This document shows positions 45,895 to 54,342 of a DNA stretch of 64,000 nucleotides, piece by piece. The notes under the pieces were generated by a model that did not search any database, had not been told where the DNA came from, and worked only from the letters and a program-made list of their open reading frames with translations. Source of the stretch: Nostoc cf. commune SO-36 (lineage in GTDB: Bacteria; Cyanobacteriota; Cyanobacteriia; Cyanobacteriales; Nostocaceae); contig NZ_AP025732.1 of NCBI RefSeq assembly GCF_023734775.1, positions 6,260,501-6,324,500 of the forward strand, read 5' to 3'. A program made the position numbers and the translations under genes. Each line of letters opens with the position of its first letter. The first letter of the stretch is position 1.

Positions 45895-46953
45895 ATGAAT
45901 TTGTGGCTGGACGAAATTTTGGCAACGGATGGAGTGGGGGAAACTTGGCAGCAGCAAGCAATAGAAGCAGCGCTGGCAGATCGGTTACGGGCTAAAGCTT
46001 TTGGGATTACGCCGGAAAATGTCAATGAGGTGATAAAAGAGCGATCGCATTTACTAAAATCTGTCTTCCCAGCTTTTAGCCAATTCTGCCAAACTACTTT
46101 TCAACTCGAACCCCACAAGATGTTACAGGTGTTATGGGACTTGTGGCTGCCGTTGGGAATCAAGCTAGCATCGCAGCGCCAACAGTTAAAACGCCCTCTG
46201 ATTCAAGGAATATTGGGAGGACAAGGCACTGGTAAAACCACAATGTGCAAAATTCTCAGCTTGATTCTCAATCAATTGGGATACCGGACTGGGAGTTTAT
46301 CTTTGGATGACTTATATAAAACTTACAGCGATCGCTTACTTTTAACACAAGAAGATCCCCGCTTGATTTGGCGCGGCCCACCAGGAACCCACGATGTAGA
46401 TTTAGGTTTAAATGTACTAGATCAAATCCGCCAGTTGCAAAGCTCAGTGATGTTTCCGCGCTTTGATAAATCTGCTTTTGGAGGCGCTGGCGATCGCACG
46501 ACTTCAGATATAGTAACAGGTGTAGATATTGTACTATTTGAAGGTTGGTTTGTGGGTGTGCGACCAATCGACCCAGATTTATTTGATACTGCACCACCCC
46601 CAATTGTCACAGATGAAGATAAAGCATTTGCCCGTGATATAAATTTTCGCCTCCACAATTATTTACCACTGTGGGAGCGATTAGACAGCTTAATTGTGCT
46701 ATATCCAACTGATTATCGCTGTTCGTTGGAGTGGCGCAAACAAGCTGAACAGCAGATGATTGCTGCGGGTAAATCGGGGATGAGTAATGCAGAGATAGAG
46801 CAATTTGTCAATTATTTTTGGCGATCGCTTCACCCAGAATTATTTATTAAGCCGTTGGTAAAAGATGCAACAGTGGTTGATCTAGTGATTGAGATCCATG
46901 CCGATCATAGCTTTGGTGCAGTGTATTGCGATCGCGCCAAACTGTTTCACTGA
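45895..46953 (+). CDS. glyK: D-glycerate 3-kinase
   Basis: The 352-residue protein is a P-loop kinase: GILGGQGTGKTTMCKILSLI (about residue 107), SLDDLYKTYSDRLLLTQEDP and RGPPGTHDVDLGLNVLDQI, then FEGWFVGVRPID. These match plant-type GLYK, which phosphorylates glycerate to 3-phosphoglycerate as the last step of photorespiration. Length is normal. Confidence 0.92.
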   Translation: MNLWLDEILATDGVGETWQQQAIEAALADRLRAKAFGITPENVNEVIKERSHLLKSVFPAFSQFCQTTFQLEPHKMLQVLWDLWLPLGIKLASQRQQLKRPLIQGILGGQGTGKTTMCKILSLILNQLGYRTGSLSLDDLYKTYSDRLLLTQEDPRLIWRGPPGTHDVDLGLNVLDQIRQLQSSVMFPRFDKSAFGGAGDRTTSDIVTGVDIVLFEGWFVGVRPIDPDLFDTAPPPIVTDEDKAFARDINFRLHNYLPLWERLDSLIVLYPTDYRCSLEWRKQAEQQMIAAGKSGMSNAEIEQFVNYFWRSLHPELFIKPLVKDATVVDLVIEIHADHSFGAVYCDRAKLFH

Positions 46954-47611
46954 CAGTCATTAGCAACAATAATCCCTATGCCTACTTTTTAAAATTAAAC
47001 AGTAGTTGTCAAAATTAAAACGTTTGCAACAAATACTTCTCCATGTATAAGAAAGACTTAAGTTTTTCTAAGAAAGATATAAACAGTTGCTGCAATTGCT
47101 TCATACTTTGCAACAAATGCTTCTCCATGTATAAGAAAGACTTAAGTTTTTCTAAGAAAGATATAAACAGTTGCTGCAATTGCTTGATCCTTTGCAACAA
47201 ATGCTTCTTCATGTATAAGAAACGTTTAAATCGTTGCAACAATCATTGTAATTAGCTTATCTAACAGAATTCAGGAGTCAGGAGTCAGAATTCAGTTGGG
47301 TATTCTGACCGAAAAAGCGGATAGCGCAGCGTATACCCTTCGGGATGCTTCGCTTAGAGCGAGTACGCGTACCCTTACAGGGAAGCAAGCTACGCTTTTA
47401 GCGTCTCGTAGAGAGCGTCTGAATATTGGCTTAAAACCTTGCCCGCAAGTGGCGCGAAAAGAATTAAAATATTCCTCCTAATTAAAACTCCATCCCTTCA
47501 TGGGTGGAGTATTCTGACTCCTGTATTCTGACTCCTGACTCCTGTTTATTTTTTAAAATCCAGAATCTTTTCAGTAAGATTAACTAAAGCATTTTTGGAT
47601 GCGATCGCAAC
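46954..47611. other. Intergenic region made mostly of repeats
   Basis: It contains an 84-bp tandem repeat (47023-47255), a GAATTCAGGAGTCAG-flanked segment (47266-47545) and, inside that, members of the GCAAGCTACGC repeat family (47330-47420). No gene is supported. Confidence 0.75.
47023..47255. repeat. 84-bp direct tandem repeat, 2.7 copies
   Basis: Units begin at 47023, 47107 and 47191 with TTTGCAACAAAT, exactly 84 bp apart. Each contains CCATGTATAAGAAAGACTTA and CAGTTGCTGCAATTGCTT. The first two copies differ at very few positions; the third is truncated and diverges after about 35 bp. Because 84 is a multiple of three, both strands have open frames across it. Confidence 0.92.
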
Positions 47612-48022
47612 TCAAACATAATTTTGAGCCACTTTCCAATAGCGCGAGAACCGTTTCAGGTCAATATAGCCGTCATAGTCAAAAAATGGTTCTACCTCTA
47701 GCACTTCCACTGTTATAGAAGGCTGCATTTGATTACAGATATCATCAAACCGGGGACTGGGACTATTGGCTGTGACAACTAAATTGGCATCATGTTCTTG
47801 AGCAAAAGCTAAAATTTCTTGTGCCACATCGCCACGACGAATAACAACGGGTAACTCTAGCAAACATTCGTAGATGAAAGCGAGACGTTTAAGACTCAAT
47901 TGCCATTCTTCTATCAAAGCCTCGTCCCAAACCCAGATAGCTGGGGCATCAGGGTATTTTTGTAATGCCGGATTATTTGGACTGAGGCAGTCTCCATGTA
48001 CCCAAACAATTGGTTTATTCAT
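47612..48022 (-). CDS. Photolyase-like N-terminal alpha/beta domain protein
   Basis: The 136-residue protein (MNKPIVWVHGDCLSPNNPAL, then LELPVVIRRGDVAQEILAFA, QEHDANLVVTAN) resembles the antenna-binding Rossmann-like domain of photolyases and cryptochromes, here as a separate gene. It lies 3 bp downstream of the gene for the FAD-binding half, on the same strand. The two products may assemble into one flavoprotein; that is inferred. Confidence 0.65.
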   Translation of the reverse strand: MNKPIVWVHGDCLSPNNPALQKYPDAPAIWVWDEALIEEWQLSLKRLAFIYECLLELPVVIRRGDVAQEILAFAQEHDANLVVTANSPSPRFDDICNQMQPSITVEVLEVEPFFDYDGYIDLKRFSRYWKVAQNYV

Positions 48023-48025
48023 TCT

Positions 48026-48880
48026 TCACTTTTTACCTTTCTTTCCACGCTGCCAACTTTGGCTATTGGCTTGTTTGCTAAATTCCCCTTTGGGAAAAAG
48101 TCGCTGTTCTAATTCTTCATAGCTGCCTTCAAAATCACAATGACCGTAAAGCGGACATTTCTGGCAATAAATGCCTTTGGTGTAGCGTTCTAAATTTTCA
48201 CGGTTGAAAAAATAAGGTTTCTGACTAAACGTACTGGCAACCCACTGCCACGACATATTATTACTAGCAGGATCACCATCTAAAAGGTGTTCGAGAAACC
48301 ACTTGGCTCCTGCTTGCCAACGAATACGCTGCCAATGGACAATGTAAGCTGCTAGCCACATTCGGGCGTGGTTATGTAGATAGCCAGTTTCTTTTAAATC
48401 ATGGCTAAAACCGTCGATGCAAACTCTACCTGTGGTTCCCTGTCTGATATCTTGCGGCAATTCGGCTGCATATTCAGCCACAGTGTAACCAGTTTTGTAC
48501 TCTTCCTGGTCTTTCCAGATTTTATCCCCTAACTTGACATATAACCGTTGCCAGTAATCGCGCCAACCTAACTCGTTAATTAATTTTGTAGCATCATTTT
48601 GGTGCTGTACCCGTTCAAGGACATAATCTCGAATTTCTCGCAAACTCAAAACGCCATAACGGATATAAGGCGAAAGACGCGTGACTGCACCTGTGAAGAA
48701 ATTACGTGTTTTGGCGTAGCTTACTGGATCAACTTTTTGCAGTGCCTTTTCTGCTGCTTGGCGTCCCCCCACAGTTTCGCTGATGTGGTCATCGCGTTCT
48801 GCTACACTTGGGAATTGTTCGCGGAGGTAGGCTACCAACTCATCGCGGTTGGTAAATTCGCGTTGCATATCTTTAGACAT
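48026..48880 (-). CDS. Photolyase/cryptochrome FAD-binding domain protein
   Basis: Starting at ATG 48880, the 284-residue protein has the FAD-binding helical domain: FFTGAVTRLSPYIRYGVLSL, NELGWRDYWQRLYVKLGD, HNHARMWLAAYIVHWQRIRW and LLDGDPASNNMSWQWVASTF. These are the usual flavin pocket and Trp/Asn positions. The N-terminal alpha/beta domain is absent and is supplied by the adjacent gene. A CQKCPLYGHC cluster near the C-terminus has three cysteines and might hold an iron-sulfur cluster, as in FeS-type bacterial photolyases; this is a suggestion only. Confidence 0.85.
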   Translation of the reverse strand: MSKDMQREFTNRDELVAYLREQFPSVAERDDHISETVGGRQAAEKALQKVDPVSYAKTRNFFTGAVTRLSPYIRYGVLSLREIRDYVLERVQHQNDATKLINELGWRDYWQRLYVKLGDKIWKDQEEYKTGYTVAEYAAELPQDIRQGTTGRVCIDGFSHDLKETGYLHNHARMWLAAYIVHWQRIRWQAGAKWFLEHLLDGDPASNNMSWQWVASTFSQKPYFFNRENLERYTKGIYCQKCPLYGHCDFEGSYEELEQRLFPKGEFSKQANSQSWQRGKKGKK

Positions 48881-49031
48881 TTGAACTTTGAAGGGTGAGA
48901 ATAAATAAAAATACTTGTAGATTAAGTGATTATTATGACGGATAAATATAAGCATACATCGTAGGGGTTGCCACAACCATCGCTCTCAACCGGATGGGAG
49001 AACTTTAAAGATGTATGATTTGTCTGTGGAT

Positions 49032-49427
49032 TTATTGCCGAAACTGGCTTCTGATAAAGAGTTGTTCTGCACTGAGCAAGATAAGTGGTAGCCCTGAAGA
49101 TGCTTTCATGAGGGCTTCAGTCGTCCAATTGTTAGCCAGCAGATTAGAGAGTGATGTGACGAGCGTCAATGCAATTACAAGCCAGGGTGCGATCGCAACA
49201 AAATTCTGTTTCCAAGCTGCCTGTTGGTGCAGTCTACCTTGGCTTTGGCGTGCGGCTTGACGCCAAAACCTAAAGGTACTGAGTACAGCAACAAGATATA
49301 ACAGTCCGGCGTTCAATAAGAGAGTTGCTTTCAGGTTTGGAGTTATCTCAGGATACTGAAGCGCGATCGCCATTAGACAAACTCCCGTTGCTAGATACAG
49401 TAGCGTAAACAGGGTAAATTGTCTCAT
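49032..49427 (-). CDS. Hypothetical membrane protein
   Basis: The 131-residue protein has about four hydrophobic segments (FTLFTLLYLATGVCLMAIAL, LLLNAGLLYLVAVLSTF, APWLVIALTLVTSLSNLLA, SGLPLILLSAEQLF) around a polar loop (RFWRQAARQSQGRLHQQAAW). The family is not recognised. Confidence 0.65.
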   Translation of the reverse strand: MRQFTLFTLLYLATGVCLMAIALQYPEITPNLKATLLLNAGLLYLVAVLSTFRFWRQAARQSQGRLHQQAAWKQNFVAIAPWLVIALTLVTSLSNLLANNWTTEALMKASSGLPLILLSAEQLFIRSQFRQ

Positions 49428-49499
49428 CGTTTTCTCCTTGTGTCTAATTACAAATTGTTGGGCGGAAATTTGTTAGAGCATATATAAACACATCACTCT

Positions 49500-49536
49500 T
49501 GACTGATAACTGATAACTGGTAACTGATAACTGGTT
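49500..49536. repeat. Heptamer STRR (TGATAAC)n
   Basis: CTGATAACTGATAACTGGTA ACTGATAACTGG: four heptamers, in the spacer before the peroxiredoxin gene. Confidence 0.8.
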
Positions 49537-49654
49537 AAAGGGGATAAAACAATAATTTTAGACAGTGATAAATAATAGCGATCGCTCAACTTATGTACAA
49601 TTCTAAAGCGATGTCTACGACGGCTTCGCTTACGCAATCTCTCACACCCCTACC

Positions 49655-50134
49655 ATGAGCAACATTCCCCAAGTTGGACAACCAGCGCCAGATTTCTCCA
49701 CCCGTGACCAAAATGACAATTTAGTTACTCTCGATGACCTCAGCAGTCAGTGGGTTGTCCTCTACTTCTACCCCAAAGATGACACGCCCGGTTGTACCAC
49801 CGAAGCGAAAGATTTCACCGAGTTGTATCAAGAATTCAGCGAACTGGGAGCGAAAATCTTAGGCGTAAGCCCAGATTTGGGTAAATCTCATTGTAAATTT
49901 ATCAGCAAACATAACTTGTCAATCACCCTTTTAAGTGACCCAGAACATATTTTGATCGAAGCCTACGGCGCTTGGCGATTGAAAAAATTTATGGGCAAAG
50001 AATATATGGGTGTTGTTCGCTCAACTTTCTTAATTTCACCTGATAAAATTATTGCTTATGCTTGGCCAAATGTGAAAACCAAAGGTCATGCTCTGGCAGT
50101 TTTAACTAAATTACGGGAATTAGCAGCCACATAA
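49655..50134 (+). CDS. Peroxiredoxin, BCP/PrxQ type
   Basis: This thiol peroxidase reduces H2O2 and alkyl peroxides, usually with thioredoxin as electron donor. The 159-residue protein has FYPKDDTPGCTTEAKDF with the peroxidatic Cys at residue 47. The common resolving Cys five residues on is replaced by Lys 52, but a Cys at residue 80 (SHCKF, helix 3) is placed as in the PrxQ subgroup whose resolving Cys lies in that helix. Length is normal. Confidence 0.9.
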   Translation: MSNIPQVGQPAPDFSTRDQNDNLVTLDDLSSQWVVLYFYPKDDTPGCTTEAKDFTELYQEFSELGAKILGVSPDLGKSHCKFISKHNLSITLLSDPEHILIEAYGAWRLKKFMGKEYMGVVRSTFLISPDKIIAYAWPNVKTKGHALAVLTKLRELAAT

Positions 50135-50197
50135 CGCGGCTGAATGCAGGTATAGTTACAGCAATGTTACGTAAATCATATAGTAATAAAGCAGGAT

Positions 50198-50587
50198 GTG
50201 AGCAGCTTATTTGAGCAAGCGATCGCCGATGCATTGAACTCAGTCAATCCTCAAAAAGTTCTGGAAGGCAAAGTTGCCAATGCTATCATCCAGGCAGGGT
50301 TTAATTTAGTTAGTTTTAATAAAACAGTGGGACTAAATGGCGAAGTCGGTGAAATCGATGTGGAAACCAGCAACGCTATCATCGAAGTAACAACCCAAAC
50401 TGCTCGGAAGCTAAAGCAAGTTCAAAAGTTGATATCAAACTCTGACTTGAATCCCTTGAACAAGCCAGTTATTCTCTATGCACCCAATTATAAATTTACT
50501 CCGGCTCAAGATATCATCGCTACAGGCAGTTATGTAGTTTCCAGTCAAGATGAATTATTAGAATTATTATCCATACTAGGAGCATAA
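50198..50587 (+). CDS. Putative PD-(D/E)XK nuclease-like small protein
   Basis: The 129-residue protein (GTG start at 50198) has NKTVGLNGEVGEIDVETSNA followed by IIEVTTQ, consistent with the D-x(n)-ExT core of restriction-like nucleases, and then IKYAPNYK-like VILYAPNYKFTPAQDII. It abuts the next gene with no gap. A toxin-like or repair nuclease is possible. The family was not recognised with certainty. Confidence 0.55.
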   Translation: MSSLFEQAIADALNSVNPQKVLEGKVANAIIQAGFNLVSFNKTVGLNGEVGEIDVETSNAIIEVTTQTARKLKQVQKLISNSDLNPLNKPVILYAPNYKFTPAQDIIATGSYVVSSQDELLELLSILGA

Positions 50588-50590
50588 GTG

Positions 50591-50977
50591 ATGCCAGAAC
50601 CCATTTCCCTAATTTCTAGTGCTGAGATTAAACCGGGAGAATTTTTGAGTTTTCTGCAATATTCTGGAGTATTACTACATCCAGATAATGTATATGATGG
50701 ACGTATTTCTAGAGACAATACTCATGTTTGGATTGTTTTAGATAACACTGAATTAAAAAATTTTAATCCTGATGAAATTGAACTTATAACCCAGAAGCTT
50801 ACAGCTAAACCTCAAACTCACATTCTACTTGATGTCAGCAAAACTTCAGGAAGTGAACAACTAGCCCTAGAGTTTGCGTGTCAGTTTGCCAAAAAATGGT
50901 CTTGTGTTGTATATGATACAAGTCAAAGAGTCTACTCACCAGAAGAATTGTTAGGGTTATGCCAAACAGAACTATAG
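50591..50977 (+). CDS. Hypothetical protein paired with the nuclease-like gene
   Basis: The protein of about 128 residues (MPEPISLISSAEIKPGEFLS, then VWIVLDNTELKNFNPDEIEL, HILLDVSKTSGSEQLALEFA) begins immediately after the upstream stop codon, so the two are almost certainly cotranscribed. It is acidic and soluble. No domain is recognised. An immunity- or antitoxin-like partner is conceivable from the arrangement alone. Confidence 0.55.
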   Translation: MPEPISLISSAEIKPGEFLSFLQYSGVLLHPDNVYDGRISRDNTHVWIVLDNTELKNFNPDEIELITQKLTAKPQTHILLDVSKTSGSEQLALEFACQFAKKWSCVVYDTSQRVYSPEELLGLCQTEL

Positions 50978-51122
50978 AAATCCGGTTTGATTACTGAAAT
51001 TATTTGCGTAGGCTGGGAGTGGGGAGTAGGAAAAAAGACTTTTTGAGTGTACGGAGTTTTTTCAAAAATCAAATATGAGTCCTATAGGTTTTGTTTAGAT
51101 AGTATATAAAGTTGCATAAATT

Positions 51123-51749
51123 ATGGTTCAATTTATCCAAGCACAAAATGTCGGACTTGCTTATTTGGAAGAAAGATTTAGTCTACAACTAGCCGAAGAT
51201 GAGGCATTTTTCACAGAATGGTTTGAAAATTTACCGGAAATTACAGATTTAGAAAAGCAAGATTTAGACAAAATAAAACTTCATTTTCTCCGCTTAGTTA
51301 AGCGTCCTCCTTTGTCAGAAGAAACGGTGAAATTAGTAGTTTTATCTTCTTTACTCAATTTAGCTGGATTTTATGATGAGCCTTTTTATATGAGAGGCGA
51401 AGAATCAATAAGAATTTCTGCGGAAGATGAAGGAGAAATAATTAGAGGTAGAATTGATGTTTTAGTTATTCAAGAACAATTCTGGTTGTTAGTAATTGAA
51501 TCTAAAAGGTCTAGCTTTTCTCTTTTAGAAGCCGTACCTCAAGCACTTGTTTATATGTTGGCTAATCCTAATCAAGACAAACCTACTTTTGGATTAGTAA
51601 CAAATGGTAGTCATTTCATTTTTGTAAAACTGACTAAACAAAATATACCCAAGTATGACTTGTCTGATGAGTTTACGCTGTTGAAACGAAAAAGTGAACT
51701 GTATCAAGTTCTAAGCATATTAAAAAAATTGAGTCAAAGTTTGAGTTAA
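51123..51749 (+). CDS. HsdR-N-terminal-like restriction nuclease domain protein
   Basis: The 208-residue protein contains a PD-(D/E)XK core: [20 protein letters not shown] and [20 protein letters not shown], with the catalytic D and ExK. Cyanobacterial proteins of this kind are annotated as type I restriction HsdR N-terminal-like. No methylase or specificity gene is near, so it is a solitary nuclease. It lies 5 bp upstream of the cysteine desulfurase gene and is likely cotranscribed. Confidence 0.75.
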   Translation: MVQFIQAQNVGLAYLEERFSLQLAEDEAFFTEWFENLPEITDLEKQDLDKIKLHFLRLVKRPPLSEETVKLVVLSSLLNLAGFYDEPFYMRGEESIRISAEDEGEIIRGRIDVLVIQEQFWLLVIESKRSSFSLLEAVPQALVYMLANPNQDKPTFGLVTNGSHFIFVKLTKQNIPKYDLSDEFTLLKRKSELYQVLSILKKLSQSLS

Positions 51750-51754
51750 TAATT

Positions 51755-52911
51755 ATGTTTATTCGTCCTATATACCTTGATTGTCACGCTACTACACCCG
51801 TAGATGAACGGGTACTGGCAGCAATGATCCCCTATTTCACAGAGAAATTTGGCAACCCAGCAAGTATTAGTCATGTTTATGGTTGGGAAACAGAAGCTGC
51901 TATTAAGCAAACGCGAGAAATTTTAGCAGCAGCAATCAATGCCACACCAGCAGAAATTATTTTTACCAGTGGTGCAACAGAAGCAAATAATTTAGCTATT
52001 AAAGGTGTTGCCGAAGCTTATTTTAAAAAAGGTCAACATATTATTACTGTTGCTACTGAACATGGTGCAGTAATTGACCCTTGTAATTATTTAAAAACTC
52101 TCGGTTTTGAAATTACTATTCTCCCTGTCCAAAAAGATGGATTGATTGATTTAACTGAGTTAAAAAAAGCTTTCCGTCCTGAGACAATCTTAGTATCGGT
52201 GATGGCTGCAAATAACGAAATTGGCGTGTTACAGCCATTGGCAGAAATTGGGGAAATGTGCCATGAACACAACATTATTTTCCACACCGATGCTGCCCAA
52301 GCTATTGGTAAAGTTCCCTTAGATGTGCAAGCGATGAAATTGACTTGATGTCGCTAACAGCACATAAAGTATATGGCCCCAAAGGCATTGGAGCGTTATA
52401 CGTCCGCAGACGCGATCGCAGAGTACAACTGGCTCCCCAGCAGCACGGCGGCGGACATGAACGGGGGATGCGTTCTGGTACATTATATACACCGCAAATC
52501 GTCGGCTTTGGCAAAGCTGTAGAAATCGCTTTAGCTGAACAAACAACAGAAAACCAACGCCTCACCCAATTAAGACAAAGATTGTGGGAACAGCTTTCGC
52601 AAGTTGAAGGAATTCATCTCAACGGAAATGCTGAAAAACGATTGGCGGGAAACTTGAGTATCAGTGTTGAGGGAGTGGATGGAGCGGCACTTTTGCTAGG
52701 ATTGCAGCCAGTGATGGCAATATCTTCTGGTTCTGCTTGCTCGTCGGCACATACTGCACCTTCCTATGTTCTCACAGCATTGGGACACCCACAACAGCTA
52801 GCTTATGCCTCAATAAGGTTTGGCATTGGCAGGTTTAATACAGAAGAGGAGATTGATATTGTGGCGAAGCATGCGATCGCTACTATTCAAAGTTTACAAA
52901 ATAAACGGTAA
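51755..52911 (+). CDS. Cysteine desulfurase, NifS/IscS family (one frameshift)
   Basis: The PLP enzyme takes sulfur from cysteine for iron-sulfur cluster assembly. The protein has [41 protein letters not shown] (ring-stacking His), [28 protein letters not shown] (PLP Lys) and the sulfur-accepting Cys in [16 protein letters not shown]. The frame breaks near 52340: adding one T restores [13 protein letters not shown]. Restored length is about 385 residues, normal. A one-base homopolymer error is the simplest cause. Confidence 0.92.
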
Positions 52912-52953
52912 GCATGAAAACCAGCAATACCTCTTTTTTGAAAAATCGCTTTT

Positions 52954-53120
52954 CTATAAATGGATATTCTCTGTGCGATCGCCCATATCAAAAACCTTAA
53001 ATTCAATCCCGTCTAACTTCAGCCTCAAAGCCTCTAATAAGAGGTTTACCCTTTCTTCAATAAAAATGGTTAGGGCATTTTCTGGAAGCGCATCGGGTTT
53101 TGACCATTTAAGATTGGCGT
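52954..53120 (-). pseudogene. Possible gene fragment
   Basis: The reverse strand holds about 55 codons of protein-like sequence (LKWSKPDALPENALTIFIEE followed by RVNLLLEALRLKLDGIEFKV, FDMGDRTENIHL) ending at a stop at 52954-52956. There is no start codon, and a stop lies just upstream. It may be the 3' remnant of a deleted gene. The family was not recognised. Confidence 0.3.
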
Positions 53121-53184
53121 GTCAATTTCACTCGTTTGAGTAAAATTCCATACAAAGGTAACTGATATTTAATTAAGTGGCAAC

Positions 53185-54123
53185 TCAGATTTTAGAAAAT
53201 CTCTGCAACCTTTCTTCCATGCCAACGTTGCCTTGTAAGCCGCCTGTGTGTACCAGCAGTAAGGAGTCGCCTTTACTAAAAAATCCTTGCTTTAGTAAAT
53301 CCATCACTCCGTAAAACATTTTGGCGGTATATACGTAATCAAGGGGTACGCCATGTTCCTGTGTGAACTGTTGGCTGAATAGTAGTAACTCATCGTTCAC
53401 TTTTGCATAGCCGCCAAAGTGGTAATCACACACCAATTCCCAAGAAGCGGGAGAATTATATGGTGCGGGTAAACCAGAGCCGAGGTAATTTGTCAATAAA
53501 GTTTCGATTTCTTGTGCAAGAAATGCGCCATTTTTCAGTACGGGAAATGCGATCGCTCTTTGTCCTTCATGCAACGAAAGCGCAATCCCCGCCAGTGTGG
53601 TGGCTGTACCGCAAGCTACGCATATATGATGATCAAATGCAATTGCATTACTAACTATCTCTGTGCAACCGCGCACACCGTTTAAATTACTTCCACCTTC
53701 GGGAATGATAAAAACCTCGCCAAAGCGTTGTTGCAGATATTCTTGTAGGGCTGGTGTGTTGCGCTGTCGATACATCTCGCGGTTCAGATACACAAGCTGC
53801 ATACCCTGCTGTACAGCAAAACTCAGCGTGGGATTCAATGGTAGCCTCTCCTCACCACGAATTACACCAATGGTACGGAATCCAAAAAGATTACCAGCTG
53901 CCGCAGTTGCATAGATGTGATTAGAATAAGCGCCGCCAAAAGTAAGCAGCGTCGTGAATTTCTCCTTGGCCTCCAAAAGGTTGTATTTCAGCTTGAACCA
54001 CTTATTGCCGTTAACCCACGGGTGCATCAGATCGAGGCGCAGCACATACAAATCAACATCAGCGTTCCGGGCAATTTCGCTATTGATTTGCTGTAGAGGA
54101 GGAGGAAGAAATATTAACGACAT
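53185..54123 (-). CDS. PLP-dependent ACC deaminase / D-cysteine desulfhydrase family protein
   Basis: The 312-residue protein has HPWVNGNKWFKLKYNLLEAK (PLP Lys about 41), LLTFGGAYSNHIYATAAAG, IIPEGGSNLNGVRGCTEIV and VACGTATTLAGIALSL (phosphate loop). The family includes 1-aminocyclopropane-1-carboxylate deaminases and D-cysteine desulfhydrases; the substrate cannot be told from sequence alone. It is divergent from flv4. Confidence 0.88.
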   Translation of the reverse strand: MSLIFLPPPLQQINSEIARNADVDLYVLRLDLMHPWVNGNKWFKLKYNLLEAKEKFTTLLTFGGAYSNHIYATAAAGNLFGFRTIGVIRGEERLPLNPTLSFAVQQGMQLVYLNREMYRQRNTPALQEYLQQRFGEVFIIPEGGSNLNGVRGCTEIVSNAIAFDHHICVACGTATTLAGIALSLHEGQRAIAFPVLKNGAFLAQEIETLLTNYLGSGLPAPYNSPASWELVCDYHFGGYAKVNDELLLFSQQFTQEHGVPLDYVYTAKMFYGVMDLLKQGFFSKGDSLLLVHTGGLQGNVGMEERLQRFSKI

Positions 54124-54342
54124 CCGTAAAAATCATAACTTATAGTTGACATTCTCTCACGTTCATTATTGAAGATAAAACTAATGATAAACATTGAATT
54201 ACGTCAATGGTAGCTCAATCAAAATAAAGAATAACTCTTTCTAATGATTAGCTTTAGAAATTGGCATTTTACTAATTGAGTATTTCAGGTAAATATAAGA
54301 AACATAACACTTGCTCCAGATAATATTTTGTTGGAGAAAAAT

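Noticed and set aside
47023-47255. CRISPR array
   Set aside because: The 84-bp units are direct tandem copies with no unique spacers between short repeats, and no cas gene is near.
50198-51749. A complete restriction-modification system
   Set aside because: Nuclease-like genes are present, but no methyltransferase or specificity subunit is nearby.
52820-53143. Plus-strand frame overlapping the end of the cysteine desulfurase gene
   Set aside because: It overlaps the real gene in another frame, and the reverse strand of its unique part looks more protein-like.
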